Of a stretch of DNA of 64,000 bases, positions 20,994 to 30,516 are shown in pieces. Position 1 is the first letter of the stretch; every line of letters starts with the position of its first letter. The stretch covers positions 1-64,000 of the forward strand of contig JAQGLW010000064.1 of assembly GCA_028292665.1 (NCBI GenBank). Direction: 5' to 3'. Made by a program: the position numbers and the translations under genes. A model generated the notes under the pieces. It saw only the letters and a program-made list of their open reading frames with translations, was not told where the DNA came from and made no database searches. This DNA comes from Herminiimonas sp. (GTDB lineage Bacteria > Pseudomonadota > Gammaproteobacteria > Burkholderiales > Burkholderiaceae_D).

Positions 20994-22256
20994 ATGGCAA
21001 TTCTTGAAGTCAAAGTTCCGCAACTGTCGGAGTCCGTGGCAGAAGCGACCCTGTTGCAATGGCATAAAAAAGTAGGAGAAGCGGTTGCTCGCGATGAAAA
21101 CCTGATCGATATCGAAACGGATAAAGTCGTTCTCGAATTGCCCGCACCCGACGCAGGTGTCATTACCGAAATCATCAAGCCCGATGGCAGCACGGTCGTT
21201 GCCGGTGAAATCATCGCCAGGATCGATACGGAAGCCAGGGCGGGCGCTGTTGCGCCGGCCGCCGCTGCGCCGGCCGCCGCTGCGTCTGCGCCAGCCGTTG
21301 CGAAAGCCGCCGCCCCGGTCGCCGCAAGCTCGGCACAGGCATCGAATGCCGCCGCCGGAGTCGCCATGCCGGCGGCAGCCAAGATGCTGGCCGAAAACAA
21401 TATGTCTGCCGGACAGGTCGCAGGTACGGGCAGGGATGGCCGGGTTACCAAGGGTGATGTGATCAGTCTTCTCGACAAGAAAGCCGCCGCGCCTGCCGCT
21501 CAGGCTGCGAAACCCGTGTTGCAGCAAGTTGCCGCGCCGGCGTTGAATTTCGGCGACCGTCCGGAAGAGCGGGTGCCGATGAGCCGTCTGCGGGCGCGTA
21601 TTGCGGAACGCCTGGTGCAATCGCAATCGACCAATGCGATCCTGACGACATTCAACGAAGTCAACATGCTGCCGGTCATGGAACTGCGCAACAAGTACAA
21701 GGACAAGTTCGAAAAGGAACACGGCGTCAAGCTCGGCTTCATGTCGTTCTTCGTCAAGGCCGCTGTCGCAGCGCTGAAAAAATATCCGATCATCAATGCA
21801 TCGGTTGACGGCAACGACATCGTCTATCACGGCTATTTCGACATCGGCATCGCGGTCGGTTCGCCGCGCGGCCTGGTGGTGCCGATTCTGCGCAATGCCG
21901 ATCAGATGTCGATCGCCGACATTGAAAGGAAAATCGGCGAATTCGGCGTCAAGGCGAAAGAGGGCAAGCTGACGCTGGATGATCTGACCGGCGGCACGTT
22001 CTCGATTTCCAACGGCGGCACATTCGGCTCGATGCTGTCGACTCCCATCATCAATCCGCCGCAGTCCGCGATTCTCGGCGTGCACGCCACCAAGGATCGC
22101 GCCGTGGTGGAAAACGGCCAGATCGTGATCCGTCCGATGAACTACCTCGCGATGTCCTACGATCATCGCATTATCGACGGCCGCGAAGCGGTGCTGGGCC
22201 TGGTGGCAATGAAGGAAACGCTGGAAGATCCGGCGCGCCTGTTGCTGGATCTGTAA
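20994..22256 (+). CDS. sucB: Dihydrolipoyl succinyltransferase (E2 of 2-oxoglutarate dehydrogenase)
   Basis: This 420-residue protein is modular. One lipoyl domain (1-77) has the modified lysine K44 in [11 protein letters not shown]. An Ala/Pro-rich linker (about 80-122) follows, then a peripheral subunit-binding domain (about 124-160, [10 protein letters not shown] to [11 protein letters not shown]). The catalytic domain runs to the end, with [13 protein letters not shown] holding the active-site histidine. It transfers succinyl from lipoyl to CoA. It lies 80 bases after sucA. A terminator-like hairpin follows, before lpd. Confidence 0.97.
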   Translation: MAILEVKVPQLSESVAEATLLQWHKKVGEAVARDENLIDIETDKVVLELPAPDAGVITEIIKPDGSTVVAGEIIARIDTEARAGAVAPAAAAPAAAASAPAVAKAAAPVAASSAQASNAAAGVAMPAAAKMLAENNMSAGQVAGTGRDGRVTKGDVISLLDKKAAAPAAQAAKPVLQQVAAPALNFGDRPEERVPMSRLRARIAERLVQSQSTNAILTTFNEVNMLPVMELRNKYKDKFEKEHGVKLGFMSFFVKAAVAALKKYPIINASVDGNDIVYHGYFDIGIAVGSPRGLVVPILRNADQMSIADIERKIGEFGVKAKEGKLTLDDLTGGTFSISNGGTFGSMLSTPIINPPQSAILGVHATKDRAVVENGQIVIRPMNYLAMSYDHRIIDGREAVLGLVAMKETLEDPARLLLDL

Positions 22257-22266
22257 AAGACTGAAT

Positions 22267-22316
22267 AAAAAGACGCAGGCCGCAAAAGATGCATTTTTGC
22301 GGCCTGGGTCTTTTTT
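22267..22316 (+). terminator. Terminator-like hairpin between sucB and lpd
   Basis: AAAAAGAC and CAGGCCGCAAAA (22267-22287) pair with TTTTGCGGCCTG and GTCTTTTT (22295-22315) with one bulge on each side and a 7-base loop. The right arm ends in six T's, so it has all parts of an intrinsic terminator. It lies only 20 bases before the lpd start codon. Confidence 0.8.
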
Positions 22317-22335
22317 CGTTGAAGAAAGAATAAAA

Positions 22336-23763
22336 ATGTCGAAAAATTTTGATGTGGTTGTCATCGGCGGCGGGCCGGGAGGTTATATCGCGGCGATTCG
22401 TGCTGCGCAGCTCGGCTTTTCCACTGCATGCATCGATGAATGGAAAAATGAAAAAGGCGGCCCCGCGCCGGGCGGCACATGCACCAATGTAGGCTGCATT
22501 CCGTCGAAAGCGCTGCTGCAATCGTCCGAGCACTATGAGCACGCCGGACACGCATTTGCCGAGCATGGCATCGAGGTTAAAGGATTGGGACTGAACCTCG
22601 GCCGGATGCTTGGACGCAAAGACACTGTCGTCAAGCAGAACAACGACGGCATCCTGTATCTGTTCAAGAAAAATAAAGTCACATTTTTCCATGGCCGCGG
22701 CTCCTTCGTGAAAGCTGATGCCAACGGCTGTGAAATCAAGGTGGCGGGTGCGGCCGAAGAAAATATCACGGCCAGGCATATCGTGATTGCGACGGGCTCC
22801 AACCCGCGCGCATTGCCGGGCGTAGCATTCGATGAAAAACTGATCTTGTCCAACACCGGCGCGCTGGCGATTGAGGCCGTGCCGAAAAAACTCGGCGTTA
22901 TCGGCGCCGGCGTGATCGGACTGGAAATGGGCAGCGTCTGGCGGCGCCTCGGTGCGGAGGTGACTGTGCTGGAAGCCTTGCCGGCCTTTCTCGGTGCGGT
23001 CGACGAGCAAATCGCCAAGGAAGCGCAAAAACTCTTCGCGAAGCAAGGACTGGCGGTCGATCTCGGCGTCAAAATCGGTGCTGTCACGCCCGGCAAGAAA
23101 GACGTGACTGTCGAATATGTCGATAACAAGGGTAATGCGCAGAAAGCGGTTTTCGACAAGCTGATCGTATCGATCGGCCGCGTTCCCAACACCATCGGCC
23201 TGAACGCTGAAGGCGTCGGACTCAAGCTTGACGAACGCGGTTTCATTGCAGTCGACGGCGATTGCAAAACCAATTTGCCGAATGTCTGGGCGATCGGAGA
23301 CGTGGTGCGGGGCCCGATGCTGGCGCACAAGGCGGAAGAAGAGGGCGTCGCAGTCGCAGAACGCATTGCCGGTCAGCACGGCCACGTGAACTTCAATACG
23401 ATTCCCTGGGTGATATATACGTCGCCGGAAATCGCATGGGTCGGCAAGACCGAGCAACAACTGAAAGCGGACGGCGTCGCCTACAAGGCAGGCACTTTCC
23501 CGTTCCTGGCAAACGGACGCGCCCGTGCGCTTGGCGATACGTCGGGCATGGTGAAATTTCTGGCCGATGCGAAGACCGATGAAGTTCTCGGCGTGCATAT
23601 CGTCGGCCCGATGGCGTCCGAATTGATTTCGGAAGCGGTCGTTGCGATGGAATTCCGGGCCTCTTCGGAAGACATCGCGCGTATCTGCCATGCACATCCT
23701 TCTTTGTCGGAAGCGACCAAGGAAGCTGCACTGGCGGTGGATAAACGTTCGCTCAATTTTTAA
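22336..23763 (+). CDS. lpdA: Dihydrolipoyl dehydrogenase (E3)
   Basis: This 475-residue flavoprotein reoxidises dihydrolipoamide of the SucB subunit with NAD+. The FAD motif [11 protein letters not shown] starts at residue 7, the redox disulphide is C49/C54 in [13 protein letters not shown], and the NAD motif [13 protein letters not shown] lies near 187. The C-terminal HAHPSLSEA carries the catalytic His. The ATG at 22336 is preceded by GAAGAAAG and gives the standard N-terminus; the upstream in-frame ATG at 22297 falls inside the hairpin. It completes the 2-oxoglutarate dehydrogenase operon, although a terminator stands in front of it. Confidence 0.96.
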   Translation: MSKNFDVVVIGGGPGGYIAAIRAAQLGFSTACIDEWKNEKGGPAPGGTCTNVGCIPSKALLQSSEHYEHAGHAFAEHGIEVKGLGLNLGRMLGRKDTVVKQNNDGILYLFKKNKVTFFHGRGSFVKADANGCEIKVAGAAEENITARHIVIATGSNPRALPGVAFDEKLILSNTGALAIEAVPKKLGVIGAGVIGLEMGSVWRRLGAEVTVLEALPAFLGAVDEQIAKEAQKLFAKQGLAVDLGVKIGAVTPGKKDVTVEYVDNKGNAQKAVFDKLIVSIGRVPNTIGLNAEGVGLKLDERGFIAVDGDCKTNLPNVWAIGDVVRGPMLAHKAEEEGVAVAERIAGQHGHVNFNTIPWVIYTSPEIAWVGKTEQQLKADGVAYKAGTFPFLANGRARALGDTSGMVKFLADAKTDEVLGVHIVGPMASELISEAVVAMEFRASSEDIARICHAHPSLSEATKEAALAVDKRSLNF

Positions 23764-23913
23764 CGAGTTGCCGCGCCATTGGCGGAGCGAATACAGGCAG
23801 TCGATTTTGTGGCAGACTGATGCGAAGCCTATCGCATTTGCATCGGAGCGCCATCCGGAACGATGCGCTTGCATGTTTCGCCAATGGAGAAGCACACCGC
23901 CAAGGAGCTTGTC

Positions 23914-24315
23914 ATGCGTTACCTGATCCTGTTATCGTCATTTGCGCTTGCTGCTTGCGCCACGATGGGCGCGGGTAACGGCAGCGTTGCAATTGAAACC
24001 GTCAGCAACGGTCAGGCATTGGCAGGGGCCAATTGCATTGTCAGCACCAACGCCGGCAACTGGAATGTGATGACGCCTGCCATGGTGCCGGTCGGTGGCG
24101 CGAATGGCGATTTGCGCATCATATGCAACAAGAGCGGTTATCGCACGTCGGAGGTGGTGTATCGTCCGTCCGGTCCTGTAAGCTCGAACGTCGGTGTCGG
24201 GGTTGGAGGAGGTGTCGGCAGAAATGTCGGCGTGGGACTCGGATTGGGTATTCCAATCGGCCTGGGCGGAGGCGGCTATCCGTCCACCATTACCGTCGCC
24301 ATGAATCCGCAATAA
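23914..24315 (+). CDS. Small Gly-rich lipoprotein
   Basis: This 133-residue protein begins with a lipoprotein signal (MRYLILLSSFALAACATMG, lipobox LAAC, mature Cys at about 15). The middle contains two cysteines (NCIVSTNAG and IICNKSGYR) and resembles a small beta domain with a PEGA-like carbohydrate or surface-binding flavour; that is only an impression. From about residue 90 to 125 it is almost entirely Gly and Val/Leu (GVGVGGGVGRNVGVGLGLG), a glycine-zipper-like hydrophobic stretch that could associate with a membrane. AAGGAG lies 7 bases before the ATG. The function is unknown. It sits 150 bases after lpdA. Confidence 0.7.
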   Translation: MRYLILLSSFALAACATMGAGNGSVAIETVSNGQALAGANCIVSTNAGNWNVMTPAMVPVGGANGDLRIICNKSGYRTSEVVYRPSGPVSSNVGVGVGGGVGRNVGVGLGLGIPIGLGGGGYPSTITVAMNPQ

Positions 24316-24483
24316 ATTATTGGGCAGCTCGCCGAACTGCAACCGGACCGGTGCAACAGTTCCGGGTTGAGAATACGTGATGAACGAAGCGATGGGCGAG
24401 CGTTGTCTCGCCCATTTTTCTGTCATATCGATTCAGTACATAGCCATACCATGGCTGCAAAGGGCAGGATAAGCTTGAACAAT

Positions 24484-25581
24484 ATGAATGTGCGGGAATT
24501 CTATGAGCACGCGTTGTCGGAGCGCGGCTTCACCGCTGACGAAGCGCAGCATGCCGCGGTTGACCGGCTGCAGCGCGCCTATGATGAGTGGGTCAGGTTC
24601 AAATCGCAACGTTCCACGACATTCAAGAGATTGATCAATCGCCCTGACGTGCCGCGCGGCATTTACCTGTGGGGCGGTGTGGGCCGTGGCAAGTCTTTTC
24701 TGATGGACAGCTTTTATCTGGTTGTGCCGGTGGTGCGCAAGACCCGGCTGCATTTCCATGAGTTCATGCGCGGTGTGCATCGTGAGCTCGATGACCTGAA
24801 AGGAGTTGCCGACCCGCTTGATGAAGTGGCGCGCCGCATCGCAAGGAAATACCGGCTCATCTGTTTCGACGAGTTTCACGTATCCGACATCGCGGATGCG
24901 ATGATCCTCTACAACCTGCTGAAAGCGCTGTTCGACAACGGGGTTTCATTCGTGATGACATCGAATTACGATCCGGATACTCTCTATCCCAATGGCTTGC
25001 ATCGCGACCGGATGCTGCCTACCATTGCATTGTTGAAGGACAGGCTCGATATCATCAATGTCGACGCGGGAATCGATTATCGCAAGAGGGCGCTGGAACA
25101 GGTGGAGGCTTATCACACGCCGCTTGGAGCAGAATCGGACCGGGCATTGCGCCATGCATTCGCCAGGGTCGCGGAAACAGCCGATGAAGAGCCCCGCATC
25201 CGCATTGAAGCGCGCGAGATCAAGTGCCTGCGGCGTGCCGGCGGCGTGGTCTGGTTCGATTTTGCGACATTATGCGGCGGACCCCGTTCGCAAAATGATT
25301 ACCTTGAAATTGCAAATCGTTTCCATACGGTCATTTTGTCTGCGGTGCCGCGCATGTCGGCGGCCATGTCTTCCGAGGCGCGGCGGTTTACCTGGTTGAT
25401 CGATGTGCTTTATGATCATAGAGTGAAACTGCTGATGTCGGCCGAAGTCGAACCGGAAGAGTTATATACGGAAGGCATGCTGGCGCATGAATTCCATCGT
25501 ACCGTTTCCCGCATTATCGAGATGCAGTCACGCGAATACATGGAAGCCGCACGGCGCGACGTTACAGAGACGATTGCCTGA
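24484..25581 (+). CDS. zapE: AFG1-like ATPase ZapE (cell division)
   Basis: This 365-residue P-loop protein belongs to the AFG1/ZapE family. Walker A is GGVGRGKS (about 64-71), the Walker B region is LICFDEFHVSD, and HEFMRGVHREL and SNYDPDTLYPNGLHRDR are family signatures. E. coli ZapE associates with the FtsZ ring and influences its stability under stress. The start is uncertain: the ATG at 24484 (MNVREFYEHAL) gives the standard length, and ATG 24451 would add 11 residues. It follows lpd and the lipoprotein gene in the same direction, an order common in Burkholderiales. Confidence 0.9.
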   Translation: MNVREFYEHALSERGFTADEAQHAAVDRLQRAYDEWVRFKSQRSTTFKRLINRPDVPRGIYLWGGVGRGKSFLMDSFYLVVPVVRKTRLHFHEFMRGVHRELDDLKGVADPLDEVARRIARKYRLICFDEFHVSDIADAMILYNLLKALFDNGVSFVMTSNYDPDTLYPNGLHRDRMLPTIALLKDRLDIINVDAGIDYRKRALEQVEAYHTPLGAESDRALRHAFARVAETADEEPRIRIEAREIKCLRRAGGVVWFDFATLCGGPRSQNDYLEIANRFHTVILSAVPRMSAAMSSEARRFTWLIDVLYDHRVKLLMSAEVEPEELYTEGMLAHEFHRTVSRIIEMQSREYMEAARRDVTETIA

Positions 25582-25607
25582 TTGACATATAACATGGGTA
25601 TAACCAG

Positions 25608-26381
25608 ATGAATTCGATTACACGCTCTTACCGCATTTGGCATTGGCTGCAATTGCATTCGATGGCAGCGATTGTCGCCGTTGTCTTTGTGCCGACTGCA
25701 TCGTCGGCACAGAATGTGGCTGCCGGTTCTCCGGCAGCGTCGCAATCCTCTTCAGCCGACATTTCCGGCCGGTACCCGGCCGGATCGATCCGGTCTGTAG
25801 AAACCGCCGAGCAGGTTTTGCAGGAAATCGATCGGGAGCGTACCCGCATTGAAGCGCAATATGCCGATGAAGAGCATGCGTGCTATCCGAAATTTTTCGC
25901 AAGTTCCTGCATCGATGCCGCGAAGGAAAAGCGCCGTCATGCGCTGTCGCAAATACGTCCGGTCGAAGTTGAAGCGAATGCGTTCAAGCGCCGGGCTCGT
26001 GTCGCCGAGCGGGACAAGGCTCTGGCGGACAAACGTGCCGGGGACGAAGCCGAGGCGCTGAAACGCGCAACCGAGCAAAAGGATAAGGAAGTTGCGAAAG
26101 CCGGGAAAGAAACAGAAAATGCACAGCAGGCAGAAAAGTCCGCCGGACAGGATCGGAATGGACAAAAAACGAAGACCGCTGACCGTGTTGCACAACATCA
26201 GGCCAGACTGAAACAGGCGCAGGCGGAAGAAGCGGCCAATGCGCAAAAGCGTGCTGCCAATGTGGCTGCATATGAAAAAAAGGTGCAGGAGTCGCAGGCG
26301 CGTCAACGCGAAATAGCGGCCAAGAAAGCTGAACAGGAGCGCGAACGCGCAGCAAAGGACGCGTCCCCGCCGAAGCCCTGA
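25608..26381 (+). CDS. Secreted coiled-coil protein of unknown function
   Basis: This 257-residue protein has an N-terminal signal region (hydrophobic AAIVAVVFVP near residues 19-28, likely cleavage after SSA). A short segment with two cysteines (HACYPKFFASSCIDAAKEKR, about 87-106) follows. From about 110 to the end it is a charged, Lys/Glu/Ala/Gln-rich continuous helix of coiled-coil type, ending KDASPPKP. No family is recognised. It is probably a periplasmic structural or envelope-linked protein. It lies 26 bases after zapE on the same strand and is convergent with the PP2C gene. Confidence 0.7.
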   Translation: MNSITRSYRIWHWLQLHSMAAIVAVVFVPTASSAQNVAAGSPAASQSSSADISGRYPAGSIRSVETAEQVLQEIDRERTRIEAQYADEEHACYPKFFASSCIDAAKEKRRHALSQIRPVEVEANAFKRRARVAERDKALADKRAGDEAEALKRATEQKDKEVAKAGKETENAQQAEKSAGQDRNGQKTKTADRVAQHQARLKQAQAEEAANAQKRAANVAAYEKKVQESQARQREIAAKKAEQERERAAKDASPPKP

Positions 26382-26429
26382 TTATTCAAACGACTGAATC
26401 GAAATCGCGGCGGGACTTGCGAAATCCGT

Positions 26430-27236
26430 TCACACCGCGCGGCGCATCTTTTCAACTTTGTAGTCTTTGACTTCCTTGGGTAGCGCAACCAGCTTGACGA
26501 TGGCCATGGTGCAGTTGTCGGCATTGGTGCCGGCAGCACGGTCGCGGGTTTTCTTGACAAGCATTTCAGCTGCGTCGCGGGGTGAGTTCATCGCAATCGC
26601 CGCACCTAATTCGGCGTCCGTGAAGTAATGCCACAACCCATCCGAGCAAAGTAAAAAGGAATCGCCCTGCTTCAAGCCGTCATGCCGCTTGATCGTTACG
26701 AAGAGGTCGGGCGTGCTGGTGCCGAGTACATTGACCAGAAGGTTGGAAAGGCGGTGATTTTTTGCCTCTTCCCGCGCAAGTTTGCCTTGGCTTACCAGTT
26801 TCTCGACATAGGAATGATCGACCGTACGTTCGGCAAAATTCGGCCCGTCGAAACGGTACAGGCGCGAATCGCCGATATGAGCCCATATCGCGGTTTTTTC
26901 GGGTGTCAGAACCAGCGCGACCATGGTACTGTGAGGCTGCTGTTCCGAAGAAATGGCGTTGAGCTTGATGATGGTGTGAGCTTCATGCCCGATCGTGTTC
27001 AACATCGTTTCAACATCGTCGGTGAGCGGCGAAAATCGCTCGAAATTCTGTTGAGCGGTGCGGATCACCTGCTCTGCGGCGAGTGCGCCGCCGGTCAGCC
27101 CGCCCATGCCATCGGCCAGGACCGCCATCATGTAGCCGGGCGCTTTTGGCGCGGCGAACAATGCAACGCGGTCTTGCTGTTCCTTGCGGTCACCTATATG
27201 CTGGCCTGTGCCTGCTTCGATCTTGTATTGGCTCAT
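26430..27236 (-). CDS. PP2C-family serine/threonine protein phosphatase
   Basis: This 268-residue phosphatase has the PP2C/Stp1 motifs in order: RKEQQDRV near residue 18, VLADGMGGLTGG (metal-binding Asp and Gly) near 39-50, AHIGDSRLYRF, and LLCSDGLWHYF. TNADNCTMAI near the C-terminus holds the last metal-binding Asp. It should remove phosphate from Ser/Thr in the cytoplasm with Mn2+ or Mg2+. No partner Ser/Thr kinase gene is adjacent. The ATG giving MSQYKIE was chosen; the longer frame starts with a TTG 33 bases upstream. Confidence 0.88.
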   Translation of the reverse strand: MSQYKIEAGTGQHIGDRKEQQDRVALFAAPKAPGYMMAVLADGMGGLTGGALAAEQVIRTAQQNFERFSPLTDDVETMLNTIGHEAHTIIKLNAISSEQQPHSTMVALVLTPEKTAIWAHIGDSRLYRFDGPNFAERTVDHSYVEKLVSQGKLAREEAKNHRLSNLLVNVLGTSTPDLFVTIKRHDGLKQGDSFLLCSDGLWHYFTDAELGAAIAMNSPRDAAEMLVKKTRDRAAGTNADNCTMAIVKLVALPKEVKDYKVEKMRRAV

Positions 27237-27355
27237 ATGGAAGAGGTAGATTAAACTTCGAATCGGCAATAAATAATTTGCTTCAAATTATTGCATGGAG
27301 ACACTATCTTTAGAGAGATTTGCGGATTTTTTGTCCGAGATGCCACACAATTACC

Positions 27356-27556
27356 ATGATTCCTTCAGAAGACATACGGCGACGCATTATCGAACTGGAA
27401 GTCGAGCACCGCGATCTTGACGCAGTGATTGAAACATTGACCAACGATATTCGGCATGAGGAATTACAATTACGTCGCCTTAAAAAAAGAAAGTTGCAAT
27501 TGAAAGATCATATTACGCTATTAAAAATGCAACTGATTCCGGATATTCCCGCCTGA
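27356..27556 (+). CDS. DUF465 / YdcH family small protein
   Basis: This 66-residue, highly charged helical protein matches the DUF465 (YdcH) family: an N-terminal helix with IRRRIIELEVEHRDLD and a second basic helix with LQLRRLKKRKLQLKDHI. The hairpin of two helices probably dimerises. The function is unknown. The ATG at 27356 (MIPSED) matches the family start; the longer frame from 27320 adds an unrelated N-terminus. It is divergent from the PP2C gene. Confidence 0.75.
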   Translation: MIPSEDIRRRIIELEVEHRDLDAVIETLTNDIRHEELQLRRLKKRKLQLKDHITLLKMQLIPDIPA

Positions 27557-27683
27557 CGTATTGCCTTGTTCAAACAGCAAATAGAATTGATAAAATCAGC
27601 GTATCGCGTCCGGGTTTGCAACCAGCCATTGTTGTACCCGATAACGCATCAGCTTCCCTGAGAACGCAAGGCGCTATTCACCA

Positions 27684-29708
27684 TTGTTAGCCATTTTGAC
27701 TGAAGATATTTCCGCAACGGATGCAACCGATGCGCATGATGCCGACATCGATCGGCTTTTCGGCGCCGACGGCCCTCTAGGCCATGCCGTAGGCGGATAC
27801 CGCCCGCGCGAATCGCAAACCGAAATGGCAAAAGCCATTGCGCAGGCGATCGGGCAGCAAAAGACGTTGATCGCCGAGGCAGGAACCGGCACCGGCAAGA
27901 CTTTTGCCTATCTGGTGCCGGCGTTGCTGTGGGGCGGCAAGGTAATCGTGTCGACCGGTACAAAAAATCTGCAGGATCAGCTTTTCCTGCGCGACATTCC
28001 GACGGTACGAAAAGCGCTTCATGCTCCGGTCTCGGTTGCGCTCCTGAAGGGACGCGCAAACTACGTATGTCATTTTCATCTGGAGCGCACGCTGCAGAAC
28101 GGACGGCTTACGTCGCGCGAAGACGTCGGACATTTGCGTGAAATTTCACGCTTCATGAAAACGACGGGAAGCGGCGACAAGGCGGAACTGTCCAAAGTGC
28201 CGGAAACGGCGCTGATCTGGAATCTGGTGACATCCACCCGCGATACCTGTCTTGGCGCCGAGTGCCAGTATTATCAGGATTGTTTCGTGATGAAAGCGCG
28301 CAAGGAAGCGCAGCAGGCCGATATCGTGGTGGTTAACCATCATCTGTTTTTTGCCGACGTCGCGCTCAAGGATACCGGGGTGGCCGAGCTGCTGCCGTCG
28401 GCGAATACGATCATCTTCGATGAGGCGCACCAGTTGCCGGAAACCGCGACGCTGTTTTTCGGCGATACGGTATCGACTTCGCAGGTATTGGAATTATGCC
28501 GCGACGTATTGGCCGAGGGCCTGTCGCATGCGCGCGATGGCGCCGACTGGGCCAAGACAGTGTCGGCGGTGGAACGCGCCGCACGGGATTTGCGCCTCAC
28601 GTTTTCGCAGGATGTGGTGCGGCTGGCAGTCAATCAAATCGCGGCATCCAGTCCGTTTTTTCCGGCGCTGGAGAAGTTGAAGGAAGAATTTCAAGGCATG
28701 ATCGCAGTGCTGGAAACGCAGGCGGAACGTGCAGAAACGCTTGAACAATGCCGGGTTCGCGCCATTGAACTTTCGGCCAGGCTCGCTGCCTGGAACGCCA
28801 AGAGCGACGATAAAACCGGCAATACGGAAGAAGCGCAAGAGCGGGTATTGTGGGTGGAGGCTTTTTCATCGTCGCTGCAACTGCATCAAACGCCATTGTC
28901 GATTGCGCCTATTTTCAGCAAGCAGCGCGAAGGTGTGCCGCGCGCGTGGATTTTTACGTCGGCGACTCTGGCGGTAAAAAACGATTTCAACCATTACACC
29001 TCGCAAATGGGATTGCGGGACGAACCTGCGCAGACCTGGCCCAGCCCGTTCGATTACGATCGGCAAGGTTTGCTGTACGTGCCGAATAATCTGCCGCAAC
29101 CGAATTCCCTCGATTACACGGATGCAGTCGTCGATGCCGCGCTGCCCGTTATCGAAGCCGCCGGCGGCCGTACATTCCTGCTATGCACGACGATTCGCGC
29201 AGTCAATCGTGCCGCGGAACGGTTGCGCGAGGAATTCGACAAGCGCAAATTATCGTTTCCGCTTTTTGTACAAGGAGAGGCGGGGCGCACGGAATTGCTT
29301 GACCGTTTTCGTGCCGCCGGCAATGCCGTGTTGATAGGCAGCCAGAGTTTCTGGGAAGGCGTGGATGTGCGCGGCGAAGCGCTGTCGCTGGTCATCATCG
29401 ACAAGCTTCCGTTTGCGCCGCCGGACGATCCGGTGCTGGCCGCTCGAATCAGCGCACTGGAAAAGAAAGGCTTGAACGGTTTCATGCATCATCAATTGCC
29501 GGAAGCGATCATCAATCTGAAGCAGGGAGCAGGGCGCCTGATCCGCGATGAAACCGATCGCGGCGTATTGATGATCTGCGATCCGCGGCTGATTTCCAAA
29601 CCTTATGGAAGACGGATCTGGCAAAGCCTCCCGCCGTTCAAGCGGACGCGGGAACTTGCGTCGGTGCAGGAGTTTTTCGCCAGGCAGCCCGAGCGATCCC
29701 CGTCGTGA
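27684..29708 (+). CDS. DinG/YoaA-type XPD-like DNA helicase
   Basis: This 674-residue superfamily 2 helicase has Walker A EAGTGTGKTFAYL (about 65-77), the DEAH box IIFDEAHQLPE, and four cysteines between them (YVCHF, TCLGAEC and QDC) that match the [4Fe-4S] cluster of XPD/DinG enzymes. The C-terminal motifs QSFWEGVDVRGE and LKQGAGRLIRDETDRG are present. Such enzymes unwind DNA 5' to 3' and help resolve R-loops or stalled forks. Its size and the absence of an exonuclease domain fit YoaA/DinG. The start is a TTG with no strong ribosome binding site, so the N-terminus is uncertain. It is convergent with wrbA, 1 base apart. Confidence 0.9.
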   Translation: MLAILTEDISATDATDAHDADIDRLFGADGPLGHAVGGYRPRESQTEMAKAIAQAIGQQKTLIAEAGTGTGKTFAYLVPALLWGGKVIVSTGTKNLQDQLFLRDIPTVRKALHAPVSVALLKGRANYVCHFHLERTLQNGRLTSREDVGHLREISRFMKTTGSGDKAELSKVPETALIWNLVTSTRDTCLGAECQYYQDCFVMKARKEAQQADIVVVNHHLFFADVALKDTGVAELLPSANTIIFDEAHQLPETATLFFGDTVSTSQVLELCRDVLAEGLSHARDGADWAKTVSAVERAARDLRLTFSQDVVRLAVNQIAASSPFFPALEKLKEEFQGMIAVLETQAERAETLEQCRVRAIELSARLAAWNAKSDDKTGNTEEAQERVLWVEAFSSSLQLHQTPLSIAPIFSKQREGVPRAWIFTSATLAVKNDFNHYTSQMGLRDEPAQTWPSPFDYDRQGLLYVPNNLPQPNSLDYTDAVVDAALPVIEAAGGRTFLLCTTIRAVNRAAERLREEFDKRKLSFPLFVQGEAGRTELLDRFRAAGNAVLIGSQSFWEGVDVRGEALSLVIIDKLPFAPPDDPVLAARISALEKKGLNGFMHHQLPEAIINLKQGAGRLIRDETDRGVLMICDPRLISKPYGRRIWQSLPPFKRTRELASVQEFFARQPERSPS

Positions 29709-29709
29709 A

Positions 29710-30342
29710 TCAACCGGCGCTGCGTCCTTTGACCAGGGCTTTCGTAACTCTTGCGACGTGCTCACCCTGATAGCGGGCAATGCCCAATTCGTTGTCGGTC
29801 GGCTGCCGTGAACCGTCTCCGCCTGCCATCGTTGTTGCGCCGTAAGGCGTGCCGCCGGAAATTTCGCTCATACTCAGCAATCGCTGCTCCGCATACGGCA
29901 CGCCGACCACGACCATGCCTAAATGCAGCAGCGTAGTATGGGTGCTGGTGAGCGTGGTTTCCTGGCCGCCATGCTGTGAGGCGGTGCTGCAGAAAGCGCT
30001 GCCTACCTTACCGACCAGCGCTCCGCTCATCCACAGGCCGCCGGTCTGATCCAGAAAATTCCGCATCTGCCCGGCCATGTTGCCGAAGCGGGTCGGCGTG
30101 CCGATAATAATCGCGTCGGCCTCGGCCAATCGCGCAGGCTGCGCAACCGGTATATGCGCGAAAAGCGCGCGGGCCGCCTTGGCGCCGCTTTTTTCCAGCA
30201 TGTCGTCGGGCACCAGTTCCGGAACCTGCAGCAGTTCCACTTCGATATCCCCAACGCCGCGCGCACCTTCGGCCACGGCTTCGGCAAGCCGGTAAACATG
30301 ACTGTACATGCTGTAGAAAACCACCTGGATTTTCGTTGCCAT
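29710..30342 (-). CDS. wrbA: NAD(P)H:quinone oxidoreductase WrbA
   Basis: This 210-residue flavodoxin-like protein has the FMN phosphate-binding loop [18 protein letters not shown] near the N-terminus, [24 protein letters not shown] in the middle (the WrbA signature) and [21 protein letters not shown] near the end. It reduces quinones by two electrons and so limits oxidative damage; it acts as a tetramer in the cytoplasm. The ATG at 30342 has GGAGAG 6 bases upstream; a GTG at 30345 would add one residue. Confidence 0.93.
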   Translation of the reverse strand: MATKIQVVFYSMYSHVYRLAEAVAEGARGVGDIEVELLQVPELVPDDMLEKSGAKAARALFAHIPVAQPARLAEADAIIIGTPTRFGNMAGQMRNFLDQTGGLWMSGALVGKVGSAFCSTASQHGGQETTLTSTHTTLLHLGMVVVGVPYAEQRLLSMSEISGGTPYGATTMAGGDGSRQPTDNELGIARYQGEHVARVTKALVKGRSAG

Positions 30343-30516
30343 CACAACTCTCCTTTTCGGATGTTCAGAAAATGCTGAACTTCAGCGTAAAAATGAGAGT
30401 GCGGGAATAAGATCAGGTTCAATCGGGCCGTTAGTCCGGCATCAAGCGGCATGCTGAAAAAGATGAGCCGATGCGGCCCGATTGCAGGAGTTGGGCGGCT
30501 GCGATCGGCGATGCGA

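Noticed and set aside
20844-23895. Two long minus-strand frames opposite sucB and lpdA
   Set aside because: The sense genes have complete catalytic motifs; the antisense frames have no domain signature and run across the terminator hairpin.
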